64,000 nucleotides of DNA, taken from Platerodrilus igneus. Its lineage: Eukaryota; Arthropoda; Insecta; Coleoptera; Lycidae. This document shows positions 1 through 11,174 of the stretch, one piece after another (position 1 is the stretch's first letter; the number at the start of each line of letters is the position of its first letter). The DNA lies in assembly GCA_036346225.1 (NCBI GenBank), contig JARFIW010000170.1, positions 7,936,501-8,000,500 of the forward strand, given 5' to 3'. Under the pieces are notes generated by a model. The model did no database searches. It saw only the letters and a list, made by a program, of their open reading frames with translations, and was not told the origin of the DNA. Position numbers and translations under genes: made by a program.

Positions 1-165
1 ATATGTCAAGCTCTTTTACCTAGTAAAAGTTGCTTTACGGTATATCAATTTTGTTCCTCGAGCTACTTTTACGCTGGTGTTCAAATGGTTAATTTTATCG
101 TTCGTAAACAACCCATTCGTCAAGTTATGAGTCAGTGTGTGACTTGTTGGAAAACTAATCCTACC

Positions 166-323
166 ACTACTTTTGATTTTCCATTTACTTTTCATCCGAA
201 CGAGTGCATTTTTTTGTGAAAAATGCTCGCCTAACATTTTTCAAGCGGACCGTGTCGGGATTCGTACTCGGTACCTTTAGCATAGTAGTCACATGCATAC
301 CAACTACGCTTAGAGCCGCTTAG
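166..323 (-). repeat. tRNA-derived SINE, internally deleted, inside BEL integrase
   Basis: This is the reverse complement of the SINE family seen complete at 26,811-27,106: the tRNA-like head lies at the right (about 250-320) and the TTAGGCGAGCATTTTTCAC-type stretch in the middle. About 140 bases of the normal body are missing between TGATTTTCC and the CATTTAC stretch. A perfect 12-base target-site duplication (actaatcctacc at 154-165 and 324-335) brackets it, so it retrotransposed into the integrase zinc-binding region. The B box and head are mutated, which suggests an old copy. Confidence 0.88.
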
Positions 324-587
324 ACTAATCCTACCGCATCGCATCCTTCTCAAAAGTCAAAAGTCAAAACCCCAGCTCATTTTTATTTCGTGCATTGATT
401 TTGTTGGCGCCCTCTCTACTACCATATCACGAGTAGGGGGTGGGGTGGATAAAGTGTTGAAGGCATATTTATTTCTCTTTTCAAGCATGGCTACCAAGGC
501 AGTCCACATTGAGATAGCTTCTGATTTATTAAGCAACGCCTTACTAGCAGCTTTACGTCGATTTATGGGCAGACAAGGCTCTACATG

Positions 588-834
588 TGATTTTCCAATG
601 GTCCACCCGAAGGTACTACATTGGCCAGGAAGCGAGTTTTTTTCACCTGAAAAATTTTGAATTTTGCCGAACCCTGGCTGTTCCAATCAAGGTAGGGATC
701 TTTAACGTGCGTGAGAACACTCATACACGGGACCTCTATTTTATCTCTCATCCGAACGAGGGCGTATTTTTGTGAAAATTGCTCGCCTAACATTTTTCAA
801 GCGGGCCGTGATGGGATTCGAACCCGGGACCGCT
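588..834 (-). repeat. tRNA-derived SINE, 5'-truncated, inside BEL integrase
   Basis: The body of the SINE family runs on the minus strand from the 3' end (GTGATTTTCCAATG) to the B box (GGATTCGAACCC at about 815-826). The A-box half of the tRNA head is absent. The copy separates the integrase segment ending GRQG from the one restarting at LYSDCGTNF. The flanks gctctacat and gcttacat are a plausible but imperfect target-site duplication. The breakpoint just inside the B-box region matches the truncated units at 14,001 and 21,914. Confidence 0.82.
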
Positions 835-1260
835 GCTTACATCTGTACAGTGATTGCGGTACAAATTTTGGGAGTGCCCATTGATAGTTAATTTCTCTCT
901 CACTTTCTGGCTTTAACCGCTTTTAGTCGCTATTGCCGAACATTTCCTTTCTGACCTTCCACTGAACCGCCTGTCTTGTTGGCAATTGCTCTAGCGAATT
1001 CATCGATATTTCTAGTCTCAGTGATCTAAGGAATATCTGCCACTCTTCAGAAACGGTTCAAATGACACAAATCCTTTCCGTAGGTTTAGGTGGAGACCTT
1101 TGGGCTAATTATACCTGATAACGTTCTAACCCTTCGATAGTCCCTTGGATTTGTTGTTGCGGTTTATCCTGGTGCTGATGGGGTTGTTAGGGTTGTCACT
1201 CTCAAAACCGCAGAGGGCGAGTTGAAGCGTCCTGTCGCTAAGCTTTACCTTAGTTGTTAA

Positions 1261-1824
1261 TTTTTTATCTTTGTAAATTTTTTTGTTTTGGTTTATTTGC
1301 GTAAATGTTTCCTGGGTTTTCTTATATTAATTAATTTTTTCTTTTTTTTTCATTCCATTCTGTTTCACGCTTTGTGGTTACTTTCTTTTCAAAAATGCCT
1401 TTTATTTTCGTAGGCGTTATGTTCCGCTTGTAATTATTGCTTAAATTAGCTTTAATTATCGCTTAAGATGTAGCTTGCAGGTTAAATTCCCCTTCCGTCG
1501 TGTATATAGTATAGTATTTGGTTTTACCGCAAACATCGTGCAAATGCTTGTGTTGTGTGTACCGCGACTGTAGTTGTACAAACACGGGTGTAATCGTAGT
1601 CATGGTGATATAAATAACTTGACGTTTCTGAAGTTTTGTCAAATCAAGTCGACACTTCCTCGTCGTGCTACCGCCGCTATAAGTTGCAGTTATTACTTGT
1701 AAGTAGTCGAAGGTTCCGTTTTTATAAACTTTGTTCACATATATACGTCCACTTTCTCCACCACCTATGGTTATCGAAGTTTAACGCAAAAGAGTAATTA
1801 TGCAGAAGTCTTAATAGCAGTCGC
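1261..1824. other. Gene-free stretch, probable 3' end or LTR of BEL relic A
   Basis: The T-rich sequence follows directly on the BEL stop codon. I see no coding potential beyond chance frames. Its position would suit a 3' untranslated region or LTR of relic A, but no second copy is present in the window to prove that. Confidence 0.35.
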
Positions 1825-2760
1825 TCAATTTATAAAATTTTGAAAATTTTTGTTCCGATATTGCAACAATTATTTCTATTTAGGTCCCAATTGAACACCA
1901 CTGATTAAAAACCGCTCAATCAAACAAAACAAAGTTAGAAATATAAAGCATAATTAATACTATGATGCGTTTCTCGAATAAACATTTGTACAACTCCACG
2001 AAACTTAACACAACTTGGCAAACTCCAAACTTAACTAAACTCAACTAGATGCCTACTGAATCTTTAACAAAACGGATACAATGCTTCTTTGAATAGGGAT
2101 TAAACTTACTTATAAGAGAATAGACTAAGGAATGTCATAAACTTGATAATATCCCCACCAGACGCTTTACGAAGTACATCTTTTCATGAAAAGACAACTT
2201 ATCGAAGCCTCTTTATTCAATAGGCGGAAAATATGGTAAAATAGCTATTCCCTGTAATGAGTTCACATAATCAGCATGCTTAAAAACTCAACTCAGTTTC
2301 GCCCAAAATTTCAATGTCTCATTCACTGAATGCAAAAACAATTACCATTAAAATCGCTTAGATTTATTTTCATTTCATTTTCATTCAAATTCGTCAGTTA
2401 CAATTTGTTTCAACAGTTCTCAGTTTTAAGGAATTTATACAGGAATTCAAATACTCGCAGTTTCGGAGATAGTTTTGTGATTTTTAGTAAAACGTTAATA
2501 CCATCCAAGTTTGCATTTTCACTTGGGGAAGATTTGCATGGTAATCAATGTTTATAATGCCAGAGGACGCTGCGGGTCTTTGTCGACGGATTTAGTTAGA
2601 GGAATCCTAATTGAAATCAAAGGATTTACGGCTCGGTTGAGAGTATAATTAGGTCGCTATTTCAGTGCGTCCCATTTATTTAGCCACTGTAACATTTATA
2701 GTTGTACTTTGTGGTGCTGTAACAGAACATGGTTCTCTCTATATGCCACATATTCCATTT
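1825..2760. repeat. ~0.9 kb repeat, left copy (partner at 9,668-10,560)
   Basis: The segment aligns in the same orientation with 9,668-10,560 through many shared blocks, for example TTGCATGGTAATCAATG, AATCCTAATTGAAATCAA and CAAACTCCAAAC versus CAAACTCTAAAC. Identity is about three quarters by eye, with small indels. The two copies bracket the minus-strand BEL element, so they could be its decayed LTRs. However, the left copy lies 1.3 kb from the end of pol, and the divergence is high. They could equally be two copies of an unrelated non-coding repeat. No reading frame is conserved between them. Confidence 0.7.
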
Positions 2761-4106
2761 TCAAAGTTTTTACAATTTTGAATGTTGAAATACGGGCACC
2801 CACACGATTGTAATATGCAATTAGTACACCACAACTTACTTAGGGTGGTTTATTCTATAATTGTTCTTTGTACTCACATTATGGATTGAAAATATTAGCG
2901 TTGTAATACTAGAAGGATTTATAGAATAGTATACGAATAGAATCGTGTATTACGAAAACCCTATTTGCAATAAAAACCGCACTATATTTTCAAACTTATT
3001 ATACAAACCTTTTCAAAAACTCCTAATTACAGCAGAATTTGCTAAAAGCTCACAACAATTTATTTTCAGCTAATCGCTAATAGTGCAAGTATATATTTTT
3101 AAACTATCTTCTAAAATAATTTCGAAGTAATATAATTAACTATTCAGGCACTAATAATTAATTTATATAATCGCTACAGTAATTTGTATAACAGAGAAGT
3201 TTACATCTACAGTCAAAGCTTTAAACTAGCACATATTGTAATCGAAGCATCAATCAGAACACATATCGTAATCAAAGCTTCAATTAGAACTGGCTTACTA
3301 ACACACCACGGTAAATTATATATTATCCAATTGCTCTAGATTCTTCCAAAACATCAGGAATTTGGAAATAGCTATCTTCAGATTTTCTATTGAAACCTAA
3401 ATAAGTTTTAAATTTAAAACACTTGTGCATGTTAGTCAACTTTATTTGAAGAATTCACGTTACAGGATGTCCACCAACAATCTTCTGTGTACAGATGCTT
3501 CATATACGTTTTATGTATTTCTGATCGAAAGCAGATCAAGCAGCGCTACACCGTCTCCCTCTTAAAGCAGTTCTCTTCCAGAGAACGATTGCATTAGGTT
3601 TAATGGATTAATCTAGTAGATTTATGTAAATATCGCCATAAATTAGCGGAAGAATTTGCAGATCCGGTGGTCTTGTTGAAGGATGCCGAAGTTCTGCGGA
3701 AGGATATCGGGGGCCCGACGGTTCATATCACGGTGTCGAGAGCACGATCCATGCCCGGAAGCTATAAAATGATTAATTGAAGAAAACTATTGTGCAGATT
3801 TAAGATGACAATGTTATTTAATACTGTTACCAGATGTGCAAATATTTGCTAATATGGTAGAGGGAATACTCTAGAATAAGGGCGAATTAGAATTTAATCA
3901 AATTATTCATGCCTAGAGCTAAATAATGCTTAGTTGAAAAAAACTATTGTGCAGATTTTGTTACTGTTTAATGCGCGGGGGTCTTATAATTTTATATATG
4001 GACTTACCTCCGCGTTGTTTTATTGTTCTAAGTGTCGCTCCTACTCTTCAACTAAGAAACCTAAACCAACAACTTATATAAGTAAATATATGTATATAGG
4101 CCATTA
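2761..4106. other. AT-rich gene-free stretch with small internal duplications
   Basis: No protein motif is seen. A short near-duplicate (about 3,230-3,290, unit containing cacatatcgtaatcaaagc) and a second one (about 3,776-3,800 and 3,933-3,957, aaactattgtgcagattt) are present. A block near 3,831 (gttaccagatgtg) recurs at about 9,510, to the right of the BEL gag. Part of this may be the 3' non-coding end of the BEL element. Confidence 0.4.
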
Positions 4107-5878
4107 TTAAGTAACTTGCAGTAAACATAGTTTCACCAGAGGACGTTTAACTAACCCTTGGATTATCTTGACCGTAGCTACACGAACGGCACTATCCCTA
4201 CCAGGATGAACATTCACTACTCTTCCTAAACGCCACTGTATAGGGGGGTTATTTTCTTACTTTAAGAGGAGAAGCGCATCAATAGGCAGGGTAGCGGAAT
4301 TCCTCGACCACTTACCTTTTTGTTGCAACGTATGCAGGTATTCAGCACACCATTTTGTCCAAAACCCTTGTTGCATTTGCTGCAACAGTTGCCAGCGATT
4401 CAAACGAGATGGGTTTATGGACAACAAATCCGGATCTGGTAACACCGAGACTGTTTCGACATTAAGAAAATAACCCGGGGTCAAATATGAAAAGTCATGC
4501 GGTTTGCAACTCAGTGCGCATAGTGGACGTGAGTTAAGAATCGCTTCGACTTGAATCAACACCGTCGAGAATTCTTCAAACGACAAAATTTGTTCACGGA
4601 TGATTCTTTTTAAATGGGATTTTACTGATTTTAATCCCGGCCTCCCACAACCCACCAAAATGAGGAGCAGCAGTAGGATTAAACACAAATTCGATTCCCT
4701 CAACGCCTGCCGAATGGCGCATCAATGAGAGATTTCACGAAAGGCCCCAAGGAAATTAGTCCCATTGTCACAATGGATTTGATCACATTAGCCTCTTCAA
4801 GCAATAAATCGACGTAAAGCACCCAAGAAAGCGTCTGTCAACAAGTAAGACACTAATTCCAAATGGATAGCTTTAGTGCTGAAACAAATAAATAGATAAA
4901 TGTACGCTTTCAATGATTTTGCGCCACGACACCGATTCATCGTGACAGAGAAAGGTCCACCAAAGTCGACTCCCGTATGTAAAAACGCCTTACCTGGAGT
5001 TAACCTAGAAATTGGTAAATTCCCGATAGGGGGGCATAAAGCCACGGGGTTTACAAGAAAACAACGAATGCAGGATTTCAAACATTGTCGAATAGTCTTC
5101 TTTGCAGACAAGATCCAATAATTTTGAGTTCATAAAAATTAAGTTGTTCGATTTCCAGGATGTAAATATCTTTCATGACAATCTAATATAATAATTTCAG
5201 TCAACCGATGCGACCGAGGAAGCAAAATTGGAAATTTTGCATCATGCGATAACTCAGAATTACGCAGGCGACCGCCCATCCTCAACAAATCACGACTGTC
5301 TAGAAACGGACTAAAGCAACGAAGTTGTTTACTAACAAGTTTTCCAGTTTTAATATTTGCAATGTATTGGGCAAAGACATCTGTTGAAATCCTTTAATCA
5401 ATAAATGTATAGCCTCTTGCTGCTGAGCTAGAGACAACCGATCAAAATATTTTGAACGCAAATCTGCCGGACATTGAACATCACGAATGAAATGACGAAT
5501 ACATGTAATACTCCTACAAATTTTCTGCAGTTTTAAAAATTTATCGAACAACAAATCTAAGAAATTCTCAAACATAACGACTGTTAACGACAAAGTACGA
5601 TATTCGACGTCCATCTGAGACGAGTCGATAAGTTTTTGCAGCGACGTTACTGGCCATTCTTCGCTACGACGCACTAACCAGGAAGGCCCTGTCCACCATA
5701 ATGGATGATGAACCAACTCTGAAGCCAAAAGTCCACTTGACGCACAATCCGCAGGGTTATCCTGGGACTTAACATGAAACCATTGAAGATGGAGGAATAC
5801 GTTCTTAAATATGCAAAATGCGATTGCTAACAAGTGTTTTCCACTTATGCGAGGAAGACCGAATCCAAGACAAAACAA
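4107..5878 (-). pseudogene. BEL relic B: integrase and C-terminal pol domain
   Basis: The frame 5,878-5,300 continues from RNase H (HVKSQDNPADCASSGLLASEL, HPLWWTGP). Shifted reading gives MGGRLRNSEL and the zinc-binding HERYLHPG and CLKSCIRCFLVNP. The frame 5,111-4,797 holds the first catalytic Asp in TGVDFGGPF and the AIHLELVSYLLTDAFLGALRRF block; DNGTNFLGAF (second Asp) and HFGGLWEAG (Glu) are found further on, across stops near 4,797 and 4,725 and a frameshift near 4,655. The C-terminal domain (NRWQLLQQMQQGFW, EYLHTLQQKGKW) is cut by a TAA at 4,257 in place of an acidic residue before NNPPIQWRLGRV, and ends with VKRPLVKLC. All catalytic residues can be seen, but the reading frame is destroyed. 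Confidence 0.9.
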
Positions 5879-7427
5879 CAGTAGAATCTGACCACGCGAT
5901 AATATTACTAAATAATAAACTATCTGTATAAGTATTTTTAACGAAATCTACTAAATCTGCCAAGAGTACGGCAGCACACAATTCGAGACGGAGCAATGAA
6001 ACGCGATTAGTAGGAGCAACCTTCGATTTTACGCATACTAATGACATGGTAATATTACCTTCTAAATCGAACGAACGAAAATAGATGACAGCTCCATACC
6101 CGGCTTCAGAAGCATCGCAGAACCCATGCAACTTCACCTTTTTAAAATTATGACATACGATGCGACGCGAAATCTCAATATTCGAAACCGCTGGCAATTC
6201 ACCCACAAAATATTTCCATTTTTCTACGACTTCCAATGGAGGCTCTTGGTCCCAACCGAGGCCTAAAAGGCAAAGATCTTGAACTAAACGTTTAGCGAAA
6301 AGTACTAAAGCCGCTATCAAACCGATAGTATCAACAATTTTTGCGATAGCCGACAAAATATTACGCTTAGAACAAGTGCGCTCTTCAGCGTCTAAGTTGT
6401 TTAAAAATGCATCTGTAAGAGCGTGCCACGAAAGGTCCAAAATTTTTATTGAACCACTATCTTGATCTTGAAATGTAATTGTTTCCGAGCTGGATAGGAA
6501 CTCCTTCAAGTTGGACGACACTTCCGGGCAATTACTATTCCATTTTCTTAATTGAAAACCACTACTAGTGCAAATGCTATTCAACTCAATAATTAATTGA
6601 TTAGCAGCTTCAATCGAATTGCATTCAGTGACTAAGTCATCAATATAGTTATCGCTCGCCAATACCGATGATACGAAAGAAAAATTAATCGATTCTAACC
6701 TTGCCAATTCTTGAACAGTACGCAAGGCCAAAAAAGGCGACGACGAAACTCCATAAGTCACAGTATTTAATTTAAAGTTCATAATAGGATCTGACGGAGA
6801 AAATCTCCAGACGATACGTTGGTAATCACGCTGAGTATCTTTAATCAAAATCTGCCGATACATTTGTTTAATATCAGCTGTAATTACGATAGGATGTACA
6901 AGAAAGTGCAATAACAAAGCTGCAATGTCTTTTTGCAGAGCAGGGCCGATAGCCAAGCTATTATTTAACGAATTTCCAGATTGATCCGGACACGAAGCAT
7001 CGAAAACCACACGCAATTTGGTGGTAGTGCTATCACGCTTATGTACAGCATGATGGGGAATGTAATACATTTTCTCGTGAACCGACGAATTTTCAGGCGA
7101 TTTCACTTAAGCCATGTAATTGCTTTTCAAATAATCCTCCATAAATTTTTTATAATCCGAATACAATTCAGGATTTTTTAGTAAACGACCTTCTAAAGAC
7201 AAAAATCTTTTAATATAATTCGATCTCGTACCCACGAATGAGGGTTCAGAAATTTTAAAGGGCAAGGACACTACAAAACGACCGTCCTCGTTACGTCTAT
7301 AATTTTCCACAAATTCCTTTTCACACTTTTCTTCTTCAGGAGAAATGTGTTTCTTGAAGGGAATATTTTCTAATTCCCAAAATCGACGAATATTACTGCC
7401 TAAGGGCTCAACGAAAGCACACAACAA
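5805..7427 (-). pseudogene. BEL relic B: reverse transcriptase and RNase H
   Basis: The first 106 codons (7,427-7,110) and the following 433 codons (7,106-5,808) are in the same frame, separated by one TAA at 7,107-7,109. RT landmarks include RVVFDAS, TADIKQMYRQI, the fingers-palm segment VTYGVSSSPFLALRT and the active-site box NYIDDLV (the YxDD motif). RNase H follows with all three early acidic positions visible: FCDASEAGYGAV, RLELCAAVLL and AWSDSTVVLSWI. The domain order and length fit the BEL/Pao class. A frameshift near 5,810 throws the end of RNase H into the next frame. This is the best preserved part of the element. Confidence 0.92.
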
Positions 7428-7437
7428 CGTAATAGAA

Positions 7438-8183
7438 TTATTCGGGGAAACGAATATTAAAATTAGGATCAGCTAAGGCCAAACCTCGAGTATGCAACCA
7501 TTCCTTGACCCATATAGACGACGATGGTAATTGATTACAAATGTTAGGTAAAATATAACAATCAATTTCATATGCTGGAGACCTTGCTTCCGAGGGGCCG
7601 ACTACACCCGATAGTGCACCAGACACCAATGACGAATTGAAGCCAAGTCCTTGAACAGTGACATTGGCTCCCCGTTTCCTTAAACCTAATTTCTGACGGC
7701 ACCTTTCTGTCATAAAACTTTCCATGAATCCGTTATCTAAAATTACACGAACAGGTTGCAATTTTCCTGTATAATCTAGGTCTACTAGTAGAAGTAAGTC
7801 TAGGCCCCGCTTTCCGAGGAGACGCTGACTTTTGACGATGAGTTTGTCTGCGTGGAAACACCGATTTTTCTCGTTTATCAAAGTGAAGTAATGAATTGTG
7901 CTACTGTTGACATTTTTTACACGACCAATCTACCTTACAATTTTTCACCGAATGTGCTGTATTTAAACATTTGATACAAAGGTACCACATCGAATCTTTC
8001 TTGAGGGGTTTTATCGAGAAACTGCTTACATCTATAAATAGGATGCACAGCTTGACACAAGCTACAATTTTTACAATCAACTAAAGAAGTTTTAGCCGAA
8101 GTGCTAACGAATTTTCCCTTTTGTTTCACCGAATCTCGAGATTTTAAGCATGTTCCTGAAGCAATGTCATTTATTTCAAACAC
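7438..8183 (-). pseudogene. BEL relic B: gag zinc knuckles and aspartic protease
   Basis: The frame 8,183-7,935 contains a CKNCSLCQAVHPIYRC zinc-knuckle-like motif, and shifted reading of 7,960-7,880 gives a second Cys/His cluster (CLNTAHSVKNC, then SCKKCQQ and a LLH). The frame 7,881-7,438 follows with a retropepsin-like stretch, VRVILDNGFMESF. The catalytic Asp is kept, but the usual Ser/Thr-Gly that follows is changed to Asn-Gly. Knuckles bind the genomic RNA and the protease matures the polyprotein. At least three frame breaks and the altered active site make this part non-functional. Confidence 0.8.
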
Positions 8184-9033
8184 TACATTGTTTTTCAGTG
8201 TACGACCTTAAATTTTTAAATGAAGGAATCTCGTCACTATTTCCTAATTCGAAACGCTTTAAAATGTTTGTATCTAATTTTTTCGATAACAGATTAAACA
8301 ACATGAAATCTAATAAATCTATTTCCATCTGCTTTAGTGCGAATATATTTTCATCAAGGCAACTAATTAATTGGCGGAGTGCTGTATGTGAGACTGATGA
8401 ATTGATCTTAGGGCATTTTTCGAGAGCACTAAAATATGTTGAAAGTAATAACCTCTTGGACTTAAAACGATTGATAATAATTTTATAGGCTTCATCGTAT
8501 ACGCAATCGTTTAATGGCAAATGTTTTATTAACGCACTCTATGATTCATCTAGTGTATCTACGAGGTAGCAAAATTCTTCCACAGGAGACAAACCGACAT
8601 TATCATGAATCAATCGCTTATAAATTGCATAACTTTCAAAATCCGAAATACATCCCGAGAACCGCGGGACAGAAAGATGTTTCAAGCCAATACTACAATT
8701 TAGCGACAAAGAATTATTTATATTTTTCACATTCGCCTTTTTTTCTACGCGATCTAATTCACAATGTTCCGCAATAATACGATTATCTAATAGATAATCA
8801 TCAATTTTCACCCTAAGCGCCGAGAATTTATCCAATTGTTTACTCTCTTTATCAAAGAAAATATCCTCGCAAAAAGACTTGGAATTAGTTTCAATTTGCT
8901 CGATACTTTTAATCGATGCTCTAATTAAAGTAATCGATACATTTTCCGGTTGATTAATCTTACTGTATATATGATCCAACCTTTTAACTACAAATCTAGC
9001 TTCAAGAATAGCTTTATCAATTGATATAACCAT
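8176..9033 (-). pseudogene. BEL relic B: gag (DUF1759-type)
   Basis: Two adjacent minus-strand frames (9,033-8,539 and 8,520-8,176) together resemble BEL/Pao gag. The first carries LSVPRFSGCISDFESY and later LSPVEEFCYLVDTL, the typical core of the DUF1759 capsid-like region. The second continues with ALEKCPKINSS, LRQLISCLDEN and a C-terminal FELGNSDEIPSF stretch. A frameshift or stop near 8,530 separates them. In an active element this would be the structural capsid protein. Confidence 0.85.
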
Positions 9034-9667
9034 ATCTGATTAATGATTAATGAACGACAATAAAAATTAATGTAAAAACAATGCGGATCTTAAATACGCT
9101 ACAACTAATTAATCTACGAAATTAAATTATTATTGGACAAATGCAACTAATTACAGTGCTCGCCCGACAAAATGTTTAGCGTTTCCCATAAATTCCAACC
9201 CCTTTGTTATACAAGTTGGATGAATCCGAGTGGTTCCTCGAACTTGACGACGAAAAATAAAGTAAGGGATTTATCGATAAATTTGGTGGCACTATTGACT
9301 AACTCACCGAACGAACAACCGTTTTGCTCCGATATCGATAAGAGAGTGTTTTTGTCACTACCATTAGTCCAACTTAATTTCCACAAGCACAAAGGAGGGT
9401 TTATGACAGGATATAACGGGACAAGGTATGACAGCTTTACTATTTGATTTACAACTATGAATTTACGACTTAAAATTAACCATGACAACGTGCGACAAAG
9501 AGACCGAACAGTTACCAGATGTGAGAATTTTTGCAAGTATGGTGGAAATCCCCATGCATATGCTTATGGGCGTCAAATTTAAGATGACTATGTTATTTAA
9601 ATGGGAGTCTATTTTTCAGACTTGGCTTAAACCATCTACTTATATAACTACAAATTCTGTTAAAATT
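9034..9667. other. 5' leader region of BEL relic B, no gene
   Basis: This stretch lies upstream of the BEL gag on the minus strand. It should contain the primer-binding site and leader if the repeat at 9,668-10,560 is an LTR. I could not identify a convincing primer-binding site. A block at 9,508-9,650 resembles 3,831-4,090 near the other end of the element. Confidence 0.4.
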
Positions 9668-10560
9668 CGCTAAATTTATAAAATCATGACAAAACTTGGC
9701 CACGTTCTTTAATTATTATTTCTCTTAAGGGTTCAATTACACATCTCTAATTAAGAACCGCTCACCTGAATAAAACAGTGGGAAAAGTAAAGCATATTTA
9801 ATACTATTGTAATACCTTCCTTCTAGTAAATATTCATACAATTCTACGAAACTTTAAACAACTTAGCAAACTCTAAACTAAACTCAACTAAGGTGCTTAG
9901 TGAATCTTTAGCAAAACAAATACTGCGCTTCTTTGAATACGAATTAATCCTCCTTATAATTGAATAGATTAATGAAGGTAATTTGTTTGATGATAACCCA
10001 CCGGACACTTTATGGAATAAGTCTTCAGTAGCTTGCATTATAAAAAGGCAACTTGCCAAAGTGCTTTATCCAATATGCAAAGGGTTTTAGTAAGATAACA
10101 GGTTCGTTTAATGAGTTCACATAATGAGCACGTCTGCAAACTTTTAACTCAAAGCCGCCCTTCAATTTCAATTCCTCTCTCTCACTGAATAAAAAAGACA
10201 ATTACCATTGAAATCGTTCAAAATTACTTTCTTTTCATTTTTATCCGAATTCATCAATTACAATTTGTTTCTAAGGATCTCGGTTTTAAGTAGTTGATGC
10301 AGGAATTCGTATAGCCACGATTTCAGGGATGAAGCTTTTTCGCTGGAGAAGATTTGCATGGTAATCAATGTTTATAATATCAAGGGACGCTGAGGATCTT
10401 TGTCGGAGGATTTAGCTAGACGAATCCTAATTGAAATCAACGCATTTACGGCTTGGTGTAGAATATAATTCATCCGGTATTACAATACGCCCCGTTTATT
10501 TAGCTCCCGTTAAATTTATAATTATGTTTCCTGGCAATATAATAAGGCATGGTGTTGAGT
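9668..10560. repeat. ~0.9 kb repeat, right copy (partner at 1,825-2,760)
   Basis: This is the same-orientation partner of the left copy. Shared blocks include GAGTTCACATAAT, GAATCCTAATTGAAATCAA and AGATTTGCATGGTAATCAATG. A deletion of about 40 bases near 10,336 distinguishes it from the left copy. It is a candidate 5' LTR of the minus-strand BEL element, with the same reservations as the left copy. Confidence 0.7.
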
Positions 10561-11174
10561 AAACTGTACATTCTAGTTACGAAGTGTGTACGTTTTTGAG
10601 TGTCAAAAGTTATTTGTAACCCTCAATTGATCATTATTTTGTAATGCGGTTTCCGTATTCAGGCACGTTATGTAATTAAAATACTAGTGACTTAATCTTG
10701 AAGAAACCACCGAAATAGTTGTAAAAGGGTCACATACGTGCAACCCTTTAAAGTTTATCTAGCTTGTGTACGCGCGCGCGCGCGCGTGTGTGTGCGTGGG
10801 TTAGAAAATTCACTGGTCACAGACTTACAGCAACGTTGTATTTATTTTTTAATTAATTAGCAGTATACAAAAAATTAATTCACGTGGCAAGTGCATGAAC
10901 AATGGACGACCAATTCTAATTTAATGCTTCACCCCTGCGGTTACACCACTACGCATTTGAAAGAGTCACAGAAACTAGCAGCTTACATTTTACACAAAAA
11001 CTCAAATTTAATAACGTTAATACTTACGTTTATTAAAGTCCTACTGGCGCAGGTAAAGTATAAACTCCAGGTACCGGTCGACAACTTCGTCACACACCCT
11101 AGAAATATTGTTTACACTCACTCCAAATTCGACACGATTATACACATCCTTTTTATAGTGGCAAAAGATTTTAT
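10561..11174. other. Gene-free stretch
   Basis: Only a CG/TG microsatellite and chance frames are seen. The minus strand near 11,150 has a TATAAAAAGG box immediately upstream of AT-rich DNA, but no transcription unit can be tied to it. Confidence 0.4.
10771..10798. repeat. (CG)n(TG)n microsatellite
   Basis: Sixteen bases of pure CG alternation run into TG alternation. It is an alternating purine-pyrimidine tract and stands out against the AT-rich surroundings. Confidence 0.95.

Larger units (their letters stand above)
1..1260 (+). pseudogene. BEL/Pao retrotransposon relic A: integrase to pol C-terminus
   Basis: Conceptual reading shows, in order, the integrase zinc-binding end (FIVRKQPIRQVMSQCVTCW at about 93-150), the core with the first catalytic Asp (IDFVGAL at about 395-415, followed by KAVHIEI and LLAALRRF), the second Asp (LYSDCGTNF at about 843-870) and the C-terminal pol domain (NRLSCWQLL near 970; VAVYPGADGVVRVV and LKRPVAKLY near 1,155-1,250), ending at TAA 1,258-1,260. 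These motifs belong to the BEL/Pao class, whose integrase inserts the cDNA into the host chromosome. The reading is broken by two SINEs, frameshifts and stops, and the third catalytic residue cannot be placed. The left end of the window cuts off gag, protease and RT. It is a dead copy on the opposite strand to the larger BEL relic at 4,107-9,033 and is too different at the C-terminus to be the same copy. Confidence 0.85.
4107..9033 (-). pseudogene. BEL/Pao retrotransposon relic B, nearly complete gag-pol
   Basis: Reading the minus strand from 9,033 to 4,107 gives the full BEL/Pao order: gag with a DUF1759-type core, zinc knuckles, aspartic protease, reverse transcriptase, RNase H, integrase with zinc-binding domain, and the C-terminal pol domain ending at the stop at 4,107-4,109. 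The element would copy itself through an RNA intermediate in the cytoplasm and insert by its integrase. About ten lesions (frameshifts and stops) split it into the segments listed separately, so it cannot make its proteins. The start at 9,033 was chosen because a gag-like sequence begins there and no earlier in-frame homology is seen. The flanking ~0.9 kb repeats may be its LTRs. Confidence 0.92.

Noticed and set aside
581..793. Recurring 60-110 codon frames over SINEs (581-793, 13,457-14,283, 21,670-22,262, 26,894-27,198)
   Set aside because: The same frames occur because the same SINE is repeated. They run through the tRNA head on both strands and are not genes.
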